From NCBI GenBank assembly GCA_937937185.1, contig CALDCO010000178.1, positions 1 through 45,257 on the forward strand: 45,257 nucleotides of DNA. The letters run 5' to 3'. How positions within the stretch are numbered: the first letter of the stretch is position 1; each line of letters begins with the position of its first letter. The position numbers and the translations under genes were made by a program. The notes below the pieces were generated by a model that was not told the origin of the DNA, made no database searches, and saw only the letters and a program-made list of their open reading frames with translations. Below, one piece after another: positions 11,160 to 22,233 of this stretch. Source of the DNA: an uncultured Flavobacteriaceae bacterium (GTDB lineage: Bacteria; Bacteroidota; Bacteroidia; Flavobacteriales; Flavobacteriaceae).

Positions 11160-11765
11160 ATGGCAAGATATACTGGTCCTAAAACTAAAATAGCTCGTAA
11201 ATTTGGCGAGGCTATATTTGGAGATGATAAAGCCTTTGAAAAAAGGAATTACCCTCCAGGTCAACACGGAAACAACAGAAGACGTGGTAAAAAATCTGAA
11301 TACGCAATCCAATTAATGGAGAAGCAAAAAGCAAAATACACCTATGGTATTTTAGAGCGTCAATTTAGAAACATGTTTAAAAAAGCAACAGCAGCACCTG
11401 GTATTACAGGTGAGGTTTTGTTACAATTGTGTGAATCGAGATTAGATAATGTGGTTTATAGAATGGGATTATCGCCTTCTCGTAGTGGGGCCAGACAATT
11501 GGTTTCGCACAGACACATTACCGTTAATGGAGAATTGGTAAATGTGCCTTCATATCAACTAAAAGCAGGAGATGTTGTTGCCGTAAGAGAAAAATCTAAA
11601 TCTCTTGAAGTTATAGATAGATCTTTATCTAACTCAAGCCAAATTTATGAATGGATTACATGGAATAATGATAAAAAAGAAGGAACGTATGTTTCTATTC
11701 CAGCTAGAATTCAGATCCCAGAAAAAATTAACGAGCAGTTCATCGTCGAATTATATTCTAAATAA
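11160..11765 (+). CDS. rpsD: 30S ribosomal protein S4
   Basis: [21 protein letters not shown]. Confidence 0.98.
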   Translation: MARYTGPKTKIARKFGEAIFGDDKAFEKRNYPPGQHGNNRRRGKKSEYAIQLMEKQKAKYTYGILERQFRNMFKKATAAPGITGEVLLQLCESRLDNVVYRMGLSPSRSGARQLVSHRHITVNGELVNVPSYQLKAGDVVAVREKSKSLEVIDRSLSNSSQIYEWITWNNDKKEGTYVSIPARIQIPEKINEQFIVELYSK

Positions 11766-11786
11766 TAACTGATACAAATCACAAAT

Positions 11787-12779
11787 ATGGCAGTATTTAA
11801 TTTTCAAAAGCCCGACAAAGTAATCATGATCGATTCAACCGATTTTGAAGGTAAGTTTGAATTTAGACCTTTAGAACCTGGTTATGGTTTAACCGTTGGA
11901 AATGCTCTTAGGAGAGTTTTATTATCTTCTTTAGAAGGGTTTGCAATAACATCAATAAGAATTGAAGGCGTAGATCATGAATTTTCTACAATTGCGGGTG
12001 TGGTAGAAGATGTCACTGAAATGATTCTTAATTTAAAACAAATGCGTTTCAAACGTCAAATAGAAGACGTAGACAATGAATCTGTTTCTATTTCTATCTC
12101 AGGACAGGAACAAATAACAGCAGGAGACTTTCAAAAATTTATTTCAGGGTTTCAAGTTTTAAATTCAGATTTAGTAATCTGTAACCTGGATCCTAAAGTA
12201 AATATAAATATGGAAATTTCTATTGAAAAAGGAAGAGGCTATGTTCCTGCAGAAGAGAATAAAAAGGCTTCAGCACCTATGGGAACCATCTTTACAGATT
12301 CAATTTATACGCCTATAAAGAATGTTAAATATCGTATTGAGAACTTTCGTGTAGAACAAAAAACAGATTACGAAAAATTAATTTTCGAAATTGTTTCAGA
12401 TGGTTCAATTACACCTCAAGATGCTTTAACAGAAGCAGCAAAAACATTAATTCATCACTTCATGCTATTCTCAGACGAGCGTATCACATTGGAAGCCGAT
12501 GAAATTGCACAAACTGAAACTTATGATGAAGAATCGCTTCATATGAGACAATTGCTTAAAACGAAGTTAGTAGATATGGATTTATCTGTACGTGCACTTA
12601 ATTGTTTAAAAGCAGCTGAAGTAGATACCTTAGGCGACTTGGTATCATTCAATAAAAACGATTTAATGAAGTTTCGTAATTTTGGTAAAAAATCTTTAAC
12701 AGAGCTTGAAGAGCTGGTTAATGTTAAAGGACTAAATTTCGGAATGGATTTATCAAAGTATAAATTAGATAAAGACTAA
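11787..12779 (+). CDS. rpoA: DNA-directed RNA polymerase subunit alpha
   Basis: [35 protein letters not shown]. Confidence 0.98.
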   Translation: MAVFNFQKPDKVIMIDSTDFEGKFEFRPLEPGYGLTVGNALRRVLLSSLEGFAITSIRIEGVDHEFSTIAGVVEDVTEMILNLKQMRFKRQIEDVDNESVSISISGQEQITAGDFQKFISGFQVLNSDLVICNLDPKVNINMEISIEKGRGYVPAEENKKASAPMGTIFTDSIYTPIKNVKYRIENFRVEQKTDYEKLIFEIVSDGSITPQDALTEAAKTLIHHFMLFSDERITLEADEIAQTETYDEESLHMRQLLKTKLVDMDLSVRALNCLKAAEVDTLGDLVSFNKNDLMKFRNFGKKSLTELEELVNVKGLNFGMDLSKYKLDKD

Positions 12780-12920
12780 TAAACTAAGATTGTATATTAA
12801 TGAATGATGACTTTTAAATTCATTCTAAAATTTACAGTCTTTTTTATTCCAAATAAAATTAACCCATCATATTTTGCTCCTTAAAAGAGTTGAGCAAGAT
12901 GATGATTAAAACAAAATGTC

Positions 12921-13388
12921 ATGAGACACGGAAAGAAAGTAAACCATTTAGGGAGACAAACAGCGCATAGAAAAGCAATGTTAGCTAATATGGCATGTTC
13001 ATTAATAGAACATAAACGTATTAACACTACAGTAGCAAAAGCAAAAGCATTAAAACAGTTTGTTGAGCCAATGATTACAAAATCAAAAAGCGATACAACT
13101 CATAACAGGCGTATTGTTTTTAGTAAATTGAGACAAAAAGAAGCCGTTACTGAGTTATTTAGAGACATTGCATCAAAAGTAGGAGACCGTCCAGGAGGAT
13201 ACACTAGGATAATTAAATTAGGTAACCGTTTAGGTGATAATGCAGACATGGCAATGATAGAATTGGTTGATTATAACGAAATCTATAATGCAGATAAGGT
13301 TAAGAAGAAAACAACTCGTAGAAGTAGAAGAAGAGGAGGCTCTAAAACTGTAGTGACACCACCAGTAGCTTCCAATGAAGAAGAATAG
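12921..13388 (+). CDS. rplQ: 50S ribosomal protein L17
   Basis: [34 protein letters not shown]. Confidence 0.98.
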   Translation: MRHGKKVNHLGRQTAHRKAMLANMACSLIEHKRINTTVAKAKALKQFVEPMITKSKSDTTHNRRIVFSKLRQKEAVTELFRDIASKVGDRPGGYTRIIKLGNRLGDNADMAMIELVDYNEIYNADKVKKKTTRRSRRRGGSKTVVTPPVASNEEE

Positions 13389-13417
13389 ATACTAGTTTAG
13401 TATTGATAATATTTAGA

Positions 13418-13447
13418 GGGTAAACTATTTTAGTTTACCCTTTTTTG
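13418..13447 (+). terminator. Rho-independent terminator after rplQ
   Basis: gggtaaact-attt-tagtttaccc then tttttt. Confidence 0.85.
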
Positions 13448-13466
13448 TTTATTAAACTTAACTTAA

Positions 13467-13609
13467 CGTGATTTCGACATAAGAAAATTTACGTCAGTCA
13501 GTGATTTTCTATAAAGCCCCTATTTCCGATACAATTTTTCTTCGTTTTCACTCTGAAAAATCACTCAATTTGACGGCTTTTCATTCTAAATCTTTAACTT
13601 GAACTCTCG
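13467..13609 (-). repeat. Intergenic palindromic repeat element, copy 1 (inverted relative to copy 2 at 44851-45029)
   Basis: Reverse complement (aacgagagttcaagttaaagatttagaatgaaaagccgtcaaattgagtgatttttcagagtgaaaacgaagaaaaattgtatcgg...actgacgtaaattttcttatgtcgaaatcacg) aligns along its length with 44851-45029. Confidence 0.85.
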
Positions 13610-13712
13610 TTAATTTATTAGAGCATAAAAGTGAATCTATTTTAACCTTTTTAAAAGGAAAAAATATTATTTTCAAATGCAGACAATGCTAAAAATAATG
13701 CCCTATTATAGT

Positions 13713-13747
13713 ACACTATAAATGTTGATAAGGATTTGAAATATTTA
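13713..13747 (+). repeat. Direct repeat copy 1 flanking the metalloprotease gene
   Basis: acactataaatgttgataaggatttgaaatattta vs acattataaatgttaataaggatttgaaacatta at 16320. Confidence 0.7.
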
Positions 13748-13873
13748 ATTATAAACATAATCTTTGTATTTTATCTAATTAATAGGGTTTTTTGTCAAAA
13801 AAAATATTCGAATTGTGAAATTATAGTTAATTTTATAAAAATTACTTAATTCAAAAAATAAATACCCTCAACA

Positions 13874-16081
13874 ATGAAGAACAATCAACCATTCGTAGCT
13901 CCAATTCTTGGAGTTTTGTTTACTTTTCTAGTAGGTATGATATCCGCTCAAAACGGAGTAACATACAATTTAGGCAATGAAGCCGATTTTTCTAAAACTC
14001 TACTGACTACTCAAAAAATAAGTTCTGATTTAGAGTTAAAAGTTTCCGAAAGTCAGAGTTATATGGCGAGAATAAACGTAAAAGACGTAATTTCTAATGA
14101 AGAGTACTTCGTTACAGGAGTACTAAAAAACGTAGAGAACGGTACGTTTTCTATTTCTAAAGCAAATGGCCTAATTGAAGGGCACATTTTACTTTCTGAC
14201 AAAGGATACCAATACACTCTAAATTCAAATCAAGAAGTGTTATTAAAACAAAAGGATCTTGGAGAATTAATATGCGTTGGTGTAGAAAAAGTTGGCGCAA
14301 ACAATGCAACTCCCGAAACTTCAGAACTTGTTATGGCTCCAATTCTTAACAGTTTGCCTGGTGCAACAGCTGTGGTTTATTTAGATTTTGATGGAGAAGT
14401 GGTTTCAGGCACCTCATGGGCAGGTGGAGCGACCATTAACGCAAGACCAGAAGGATATAGCGAGAATGAAATGAGAAGAATATGGGAATATGTAGCAGAA
14501 GATTTTAGTCCTTTTCAAGTAAACGTTACTACAGATAGAGCCGTATATAATAAGGCTCCTAAAAATAAAAGAATGATGACCATATTTACGACCACGACTA
14601 CCGCAGCTCCTGGTTCGGGAGGGGTAGCCTTTCTAAATTCTTTTTCTAGTAATAGAGATGATCCTTGTTGGGTATTTAATGGTCGGCCAGGAAGTATTAA
14701 AGCGGCAGGAGAAACGGCATCCCATGAAGTAGGTCACACAGTTGGACTAAGACACGATGGTCAAGGTTCTAATACCTACTATCAAGGTAACGGCGTATTT
14801 TGTCCAATAATGGGAGGTAATTTCAGAAACCCTGTTGGACATTGGAGTAAAGGAGAATATACCAATGCTAACCTGTTTGAAGATGATTTAGCGATTATTA
14901 CTAGAAGTAGAAATTTTGGTTACAAAAATGACGACCACGGGAATTCAAGAAATAACGCTACAAAATTGGTGATAAAAAATAATGGTTCTGTAGATGCTAG
15001 GGATAATAAGGGAGTTATTGAAAAAAGTAATGATAAAGACCTGTTTTCTTTCAACACAGAAGGCGGAGAAATTGATCTTAAATTCAAGCCAGCCTCTGCT
15101 CAGCCCAACTTGAATATTCAAGCTAGAATACTTGACTCTTCTGGGAAAGAAATAGCTAAAAATAACCCTAGAGGAGGGGATCTTAGTGCGGCTATTAAAA
15201 TGGATTTAAAACCCGGGACTTATTATGTTGAAATTGATGGAAAAGGTGAAGGAAATCAATCTAATGGGTATGCCGAGTATGGCTCGTTAGGGGTGTTTTC
15301 TATATCTGGCAAAATCGTATCTTCCTCCTCCTGCGGATCTGGGAATACTGCGACAGTAGATGCATCTAAAACAAAATATGACTATGATGTTGGGACGCCT
15401 TGTTCTCCTATAATGAACAATTGGGCTCAAATATCCGATAAAACTACTGGTGATATTAAATGGAATGTGGCTGTTAAATCTGGAGACAGAGGCGAATCTC
15501 AGGGCGTTAACAAAAATAATCAGGACTTTGTTTTTAGTGGTCGTAAAGCGGTACTTAGTCATAAACTAAGAAAAGGTTCTTGGGAAATTGTTATGAATAT
15601 GGGAGATGCTGGATTTCCTCATGACAATATGCGAGTTACTGCAGAAGGAATTATTATTGGAGACAACATTAACAGTGCTCGTGGAGAATTTCCTTATGTA
15701 ACAGGTACTGTAGACGTATCAGATGGAGAATTAAACATTGAGATTGAAGACCGAGGTGGGAACGATCCTAACTGGGTTTTAAATCGTTTGTCTATAGAGT
15801 ATAAAGGCGTATTAAGCGCAGAAACCAATGAGATTAATGACAAGTTTGTTTTATATCCTAACCCTGTAAAGGACATACTTAATCTTAACTTCTTAAGCTC
15901 TAAAACCAATACTAATAGGCTAGTTTACATATACGATACTATTGGAAAGCAATTGATGAAAAAAGAATTGTCTGCAGACAAAAATAGTATAGATGCTTCT
16001 GCACTACAGTCTGGTGTTTACTATTTAAAAGTAGTCGAGACAAATCGAGTTGTACAAACCGTACCATTTGTTAAGGATTAA
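13874..16081 (+). CDS. Secreted metzincin-type (reprolysin-like) zinc metalloprotease with C-terminal T9SS sorting domain
   Basis: N-terminal signal-like segment; zinc motif HEVGHTVGLRHDG (HExxHxxGxxH); C-terminal type A-like sorting domain (FVLYPNPVKDILNLNF...IYDTIGKQLMKKELSADKNSIDASALQSGVYYLKV). Confidence 0.88.
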   Translation: MKNNQPFVAPILGVLFTFLVGMISAQNGVTYNLGNEADFSKTLLTTQKISSDLELKVSESQSYMARINVKDVISNEEYFVTGVLKNVENGTFSISKANGLIEGHILLSDKGYQYTLNSNQEVLLKQKDLGELICVGVEKVGANNATPETSELVMAPILNSLPGATAVVYLDFDGEVVSGTSWAGGATINARPEGYSENEMRRIWEYVAEDFSPFQVNVTTDRAVYNKAPKNKRMMTIFTTTTTAAPGSGGVAFLNSFSSNRDDPCWVFNGRPGSIKAAGETASHEVGHTVGLRHDGQGSNTYYQGNGVFCPIMGGNFRNPVGHWSKGEYTNANLFEDDLAIITRSRNFGYKNDDHGNSRNNATKLVIKNNGSVDARDNKGVIEKSNDKDLFSFNTEGGEIDLKFKPASAQPNLNIQARILDSSGKEIAKNNPRGGDLSAAIKMDLKPGTYYVEIDGKGEGNQSNGYAEYGSLGVFSISGKIVSSSSCGSGNTATVDASKTKYDYDVGTPCSPIMNNWAQISDKTTGDIKWNVAVKSGDRGESQGVNKNNQDFVFSGRKAVLSHKLRKGSWEIVMNMGDAGFPHDNMRVTAEGIIIGDNINSARGEFPYVTGTVDVSDGELNIEIEDRGGNDPNWVLNRLSIEYKGVLSAETNEINDKFVLYPNPVKDILNLNFLSSKTNTNRLVYIYDTIGKQLMKKELSADKNSIDASALQSGVYYLKVVETNRVVQTVPFVKD

Positions 16082-16144
16082 TCTTAAACAGGTTAGTTGT
16101 AATAGTTCATATTTTTCTTATATATATTCTATTCGACCTCAAAT

Positions 16145-16177
16145 AAAAAACCTCTGTGATTACAGGGGTTTTTTTAT
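16145..16177 (+). terminator. Terminator after metalloprotease gene
   Basis: aaaaacctctgt-gatt-acaggggttttttt. Confidence 0.75.
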
Positions 16178-16319
16178 TTGACTAACCAAAAAGTATATGG
16201 ATAATGATATATTTTCCTCAAAAAATAGTCACTTCAACCTTAAATTTCTGAAGATTCTATTTTTACATTTAGTTTCAATAATATTTCAAAATTCATAGCT
16301 AAAGGAAAATCGAATAGAT

Positions 16320-16354
16320 ACATTATAAATGTTAATAAGGATTTGAAACATTAA
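16320..16354 (+). repeat. Direct repeat copy 2 flanking the metalloprotease gene
   Basis: acattataaatgttaataaggatttgaaacattaa; see copy 1 at 13713. Confidence 0.7.
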
Positions 16355-16385
16355 GGATAAACTATTTTACTTTATCCTTTTTTTT
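16354..16385 (+). terminator. Terminator-like hairpin upstream of carA, similar to the rplQ terminator
   Basis: aggataaa-ctattttac-tttatcct then a T run; compare gggtaaactattttagtttaccctttttt at 13418. Confidence 0.7.
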
Positions 16386-16455
16386 ATAGAAATTTGCAAA
16401 ACTTTTATTTTCAAAATTTGTTTGCAACAATATTAGGAAGACTTACATAACATAA

Positions 16456-17565
16456 ATGATGAAATACCAAAAACTTAAAAAAGCAGTAATTTTATTAGCC
16501 GATGGCACTATTTTTCACGGCAAAGCTGTTGCTAAATCCGGAACTGCTTTTGGTGAAATTTGTTTTAATACGGGAATGACTGGTTATCAAGAGATTTTCA
16601 CAGACCCTTCCTATTATGGCCAGTTAATGGTAACAACAAATGCGCATATAGGTAATTATGGAGCTAATAATGAAGAAATAGAATCAGACTCTATTAAAAT
16701 TGCGGGTTTAATTTGTAAAAATTTTAGTTATGACTATTCTAGAGTAGATGCGGATGAATCGTTATTGTCTTTTTTAGAAAAAAGTAATTTATTCGCAATC
16801 TCTGATGTCGACACAAGAGCTTTAGTAAGTTATATTAGAGACAATGGCGCTATGAATGCTGTAATATCTACCGAAGTAGATCGTATAGAAAGCCTTAAAG
16901 AACAATTGGCTAAAGTGCCTAATATGGACGGCTTAGAATTGGCTTCTAAAGTCTCTACTAAAGCACCTTATTATGTTGGTAATGAAAAATCCTCCATTAA
17001 AATAGCGGCTTTAGATATTGGCATAAAAAAGAATATCCTTCGTAATTTAGCCAAGCGAGATGCCTATATAAAAGTGTTCCCTTATAATTCTACTTTCGAA
17101 GAATTAAACGAATGGAAACCAGATGGTTATTTTTTATCTAATGGTCCTGGAGATCCAGAACCTTTAGAAGCGGCTCAAAAATTAGCAAAACAAGTGATCT
17201 CTAAAGATTTACCGCTTTTTGGTATTTGTTTAGGGCATCAAGTTATTGCCTTGGCCAATGGCGTTTCAACTTACAAAATGCATAATGGACACCGCGGGAT
17301 TAATCACCCGGTAAAGAATCTAATAACAGGGAAAGGAGAAATTACTTCTCAAAATCATGGGTTTGCCGTTAATAGAGAAGAAACAGAAGCACATCCAGAT
17401 TTAGAAATAACTCATGTGCATTTAAATGATAATACTGTGGCAGGGATAAAGATGAAGACTAAAAATTGTTTTTCTGTTCAGTACCATCCAGAAGCAAGCC
17501 CGGGACCTCACGATTCCTCTTATTTGTTTGATGAGTTTATAAACAACATTAAAGCGAATAAATAG
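16456..17565 (+). CDS. carA: Carbamoyl-phosphate synthase small subunit
   Basis: FGEICFNTGMTGYQEIFTDPSYYGQ; GATase motif FGICLGHQVIALA. Confidence 0.97.
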   Translation: MMKYQKLKKAVILLADGTIFHGKAVAKSGTAFGEICFNTGMTGYQEIFTDPSYYGQLMVTTNAHIGNYGANNEEIESDSIKIAGLICKNFSYDYSRVDADESLLSFLEKSNLFAISDVDTRALVSYIRDNGAMNAVISTEVDRIESLKEQLAKVPNMDGLELASKVSTKAPYYVGNEKSSIKIAALDIGIKKNILRNLAKRDAYIKVFPYNSTFEELNEWKPDGYFLSNGPGDPEPLEAAQKLAKQVISKDLPLFGICLGHQVIALANGVSTYKMHNGHRGINHPVKNLITGKGEITSQNHGFAVNREETEAHPDLEITHVHLNDNTVAGIKMKTKNCFSVQYHPEASPGPHDSSYLFDEFINNIKANK

Positions 17566-17706
17566 TTGAAATATATGTAATAAAGTGCTTGTTTTTTTGC
17601 CTTTATGCATTTACTATAACGTTATCGAAATTATTATGTTTAATTTTTCGAGGTATCATTACACAAAAGGGAATTAAACAGTAAATTTACAAATCTTAAA
17701 ATATAG

Positions 17707-19008
<1,302 letters not shown>

Positions 19009-19035
19009 TAAACTACTTAGGTATTAAATCATTTA

Positions 19036-19071
19036 AAATCTTGTCATAATTATATGTGGCAAGATTTTTTG
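19036..19071 (+). terminator. Terminator after eno
   Basis: aaatcttg...caagatttttt. Confidence 0.75.
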
Positions 19072-19084
19072 TTACTTTTATTTT

Positions 19085-20164
19085 GTGAATATAAAAGTTG
19101 CCTTTAATACATTCCTTCAATTAATCTATAAGACTTTAGCAGGTTTGTTATCTGTTGCTTCTGTTTTTTTAATTGCAGCTGTATTAATTGCTTATGGTTT
19201 TAATTTAGATGTCAATAAATATATTTTATTATTTTTTTTCAGTATTGCTTTAGTTCTACTGTTTTACATATGGAAAAATTATGATAAAATAAGTGATAAC
19301 GAAAATAAAAATAGTTCTTCTCATCTCATTAGAGAAATCATCAAATTAACAGTAAGCATAGTGATATTTTCCCTTATAGTGATGATCACAAATAATAATA
19401 CTAAAATACAGAATCATAATGATTTTGAGCAAACCGATGAGATGGTAACTCTAATGATTGACAGCTCTCAAACAACATCTAGAAAATATTATATTAGCAA
19501 TCAAGTTTGGAAGAGTTTTGATGGAGAAACTCACCGATTGCCATTTAAAGTGAATTATGATGACGTAATTAAGTCAAAAAAAAATAAAGAAGATTTTAAA
19601 ATAACTTATCGATTTTCTTGGGAAAATTTCTATAAAAATATAGCGGATAATGATCGTCCATTATTAGAAGATTTGGCAAAAACTTTCTTTAATTACCAAA
19701 AAAAAGAGAATATGAATAGAAGAGATTTTGCTGAATTAATGATCTCTGCTATTCAAGATATACCTTATAATTTGATATTAAGTGTTCCTTGTGAAAAAAC
19801 AGATGTAAAACCATGTTTTGGTAATGTGAAGTTAGGTATATATACTCCTGCAGAATTTATATCAACATTAAGCGGAGATTGCGATACAAGAACAGTTATA
19901 CTTTTTACGTTACTATCTAGATTTAATTATGATGTTGCTATTTTAAATAGCAAAAAATATAAACATTCAGTTTTAGGATTAAATATTCACTCTACAGGGA
20001 AATTCAAAACCCATAATAACAAGAAGTACTATTTTATTGAAACTACAGCAAAAGGCTGTCCTATTGGTTACCTTCATCAAGATGTATCAAATGTTAATTA
20101 TTGGGGTTTTGCCTTAATATATAATACAAAAATAAAACAATGGAACTATTCTACCTTGCATTAA
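19085..20164 (+). CDS. Membrane-anchored transglutaminase-like protein (two N-terminal TM helices)
   Basis: Hydrophobic N-terminus; C-terminal GDCDTRTVILFTLLSRF...KYKHSVLGL...YYFIETT, resembling a Cys-His-Asp/Glu transglutaminase-like fold. GTG start. Confidence 0.6.
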   Translation: MNIKVAFNTFLQLIYKTLAGLLSVASVFLIAAVLIAYGFNLDVNKYILLFFFSIALVLLFYIWKNYDKISDNENKNSSSHLIREIIKLTVSIVIFSLIVMITNNNTKIQNHNDFEQTDEMVTLMIDSSQTTSRKYYISNQVWKSFDGETHRLPFKVNYDDVIKSKKNKEDFKITYRFSWENFYKNIADNDRPLLEDLAKTFFNYQKKENMNRRDFAELMISAIQDIPYNLILSVPCEKTDVKPCFGNVKLGIYTPAEFISTLSGDCDTRTVILFTLLSRFNYDVAILNSKKYKHSVLGLNIHSTGKFKTHNNKKYYFIETTAKGCPIGYLHQDVSNVNYWGFALIYNTKIKQWNYSTLH

Positions 20165-20652
20165 GTCAAATAATCATTTCAATTATTTTAGCAATTATTA
20201 TATTTTTTATTTCATATAAAGTTTTAATCAAAGTATTTAGACTTGAAGAAAATAAATTTGATAATGAAAACTTAGCACTAAGTATATTTTTTTCAGGAGT
20301 TATTTTTAGTATTGGTTATTTATTAAGCGGCATCATTCCGTCAATTATAAATGCTATTCAACTTATAGAAATTAATATAGAAGGGTATTTGTTTTTTGAA
20401 GTTTTTAAATATTCTTCAATTTGTTTGTTAGTAGGTTTTATAGCAGCTTCTACTATTCAGTTTTCTTCTTTCTTTTTAGTAAAAGTGCTTACAAAATATA
20501 TAAGAGAAGTTGAAGAATTAAAAAAGAATAATTTAGCAGTTTCAATACTATTAGTAAGTATTCTTATTTCAATTACTTTAATATGTAAAGATAGTTTGGT
20601 ATTTTTATTAGAAACTTTTTTACCTCAACCAGATATTATTCAATTCAATTAA
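20140..20652 (+). CDS. Multi-TM membrane protein, DUF350/YjfL-like (tentative)
   Basis: Two similar halves (NLALSIFFSGVIFSIGYLLSGI / NLAVSILLVSILISITLICKDSL); overlaps the upstream gene by 25 nt. Confidence 0.5.
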   Translation: MELFYLALSQIIISIILAIIIFFISYKVLIKVFRLEENKFDNENLALSIFFSGVIFSIGYLLSGIIPSIINAIQLIEINIEGYLFFEVFKYSSICLLVGFIAASTIQFSSFFLVKVLTKYIREVEELKKNNLAVSILLVSILISITLICKDSLVFLLETFLPQPDIIQFN

Positions 20653-20663
20653 TTCGTAAATGA

Positions 20664-20702
20664 ATACTTTACCCTAAAGAAAGAGCCTTTAAAATAGAAT
20701 AA
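20664..20702 (+). pseudogene. Remnant of an enolase 3' end
   Basis: taccctaaagaaagagcctttaaaatagaataa reads [10 protein letters not shown], matching the eno C-terminus [11 protein letters not shown] (18973-19008). Confidence 0.75.
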
Positions 20703-20726
20703 AGAAAGGATTAGTATAAGCTTTTG

Positions 20727-20762
20727 GGGATCATTATCTTAATAATGATCCCTCTTTTTTTA
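20727..20762 (+). terminator. Terminator downstream of the enolase remnant
   Basis: gggatcatta-tctt-aataatgatccc then tctttttt. Confidence 0.85.
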
Positions 20763-20865
20763 AATCATTTTTCAAATTTTTACTTTGTTAAATCCAATGT
20801 TAACAAGCTTTATATATCGTTAGATATTTTGTAATTTAGCTATCCAAAAATTAAACACCATATAT

Positions 20866-22152
20866 ATGTCAGATACAGCTATTTTAGAGATTAAAGGCGA
20901 AAAACACGAGTTTCCTTTAATAGTAGGAACAGAGAATGAAATAGGAATAGATATAAAAACACTCAGAGGGGCTACCTTAGGAGTAACAACCATTGATCCA
21001 GGTTATAAAAACACAGGCTCTTGCCAAAGTGGGATCACATTTTTGGATGGAGAAAAAGGCATTTTGAGATATAGAGGTTATGCTATTGAAGATTTGGCAG
21101 ATAAAGCAGATTTTTTAGAGGTCGCTTATTTATTAATTTTTGGGGACTTACCATCGAAGGACCAACTCATTAAGTTTCATGCAGATATTAAAACGGAATC
21201 TGTTGTCGACGACGATGTAAAAAAGATATTAGACGCGTTTCCTAAATCGGCTCATCCTATGGGGGTTTTATCCTCTCTTACAAGTGCTTTAACGGCATTT
21301 AACCCAACTTCGGTAAATGTAGATTCAGAAGAAGACATGTATAAGTCTGTCGTAAAAATATTAGGAAAATTCCCCGTTTTAGTTGCTTGGACCATGCGTA
21401 AGAAAAAGGGTTTGCCATTAAACTATGGTAGTAATTCTTTAAATTATGTAGAGAATGTATTAAAAATGATGTTTGAAAAACCCAATGAAGAATACGTTCA
21501 AAACCCCATTTTAGTAAATGCGTTAGATAAATTATTAATTCTTCATGCAGACCACGAACAAAACTGTTCCACGTCTACGGTACGAATTGTAGGCTCATCG
21601 CACGCGGGCTTGTTTGCTTCACTTTCTGCTGGAATTTCAGCACTATGGGGCCCACTTCATGGTGGCGCTAACCAAGCTGTTTTAGAAATGCTTGAAGCGA
21701 TAAAAGACGATGGTGGAGATACTAAAAAATATATGGGTAAGGCTAAAGATAAGCAAGACCCTTTCCGTTTAATGGGTTTTGGGCATAGAGTTTACAAAAA
21801 TTTCGATCCTAGAGCAAAAATTATTAAAGTGGCGGCAGATGAAGTATTATCAGATTTAGGAGTTGAAGATCCAATTTTAGATATTGCTAAAGGATTAGAA
21901 AAAGAGGCATTACAAGATGAGTATTTTGTAAAACGTAAGCTGTATCCTAACGTCGATTTTTATTCGGGGATCATATACAGAGCTATGGGAATTCCTACTG
22001 AAATGTTTACCGTAATGTTTGCTTTAGGTCGCCTTCCTGGTTGGATTGCCCAATGGCGAGAAATGCGTTTACGAAAAGAGCCTATTGGTCGTCCAAGACA
22101 AATTTATACCGGAGAAAATTATAGAGCATTTAAAACCATTGATAAGCGATAA
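20866..22152 (+). CDS. gltA: Citrate synthase
   Basis: GYKNTGSCQSGITFLDGEKGILRYRGY...GPLHGGANQAVLEML...MGFGHRVYKNFDPRA. Confidence 0.97.
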   Translation: MSDTAILEIKGEKHEFPLIVGTENEIGIDIKTLRGATLGVTTIDPGYKNTGSCQSGITFLDGEKGILRYRGYAIEDLADKADFLEVAYLLIFGDLPSKDQLIKFHADIKTESVVDDDVKKILDAFPKSAHPMGVLSSLTSALTAFNPTSVNVDSEEDMYKSVVKILGKFPVLVAWTMRKKKGLPLNYGSNSLNYVENVLKMMFEKPNEEYVQNPILVNALDKLLILHADHEQNCSTSTVRIVGSSHAGLFASLSAGISALWGPLHGGANQAVLEMLEAIKDDGGDTKKYMGKAKDKQDPFRLMGFGHRVYKNFDPRAKIIKVAADEVLSDLGVEDPILDIAKGLEKEALQDEYFVKRKLYPNVDFYSGIIYRAMGIPTEMFTVMFALGRLPGWIAQWREMRLRKEPIGRPRQIYTGENYRAFKTIDKR

Positions 22153-22175
22153 CACCAATAAATAAATTTAATAAG

Positions 22176-22206
22176 AAGCTTCATAAACCATTATGGAGCT
22201 TTTTTA
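22176..22206 (+). terminator. Terminator after gltA
   Basis: aagcttcataa-acca-ttatggagcttttttat. Confidence 0.75.
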
Positions 22207-22233
22207 TATCTGAAAAAAATATGATTATTTAAG

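Noticed and set aside
20664-20702. Small independent ORF at the enolase remnant
   Set aside because: Only ten codons before the stop and no start; its value is as a remnant, not a gene.
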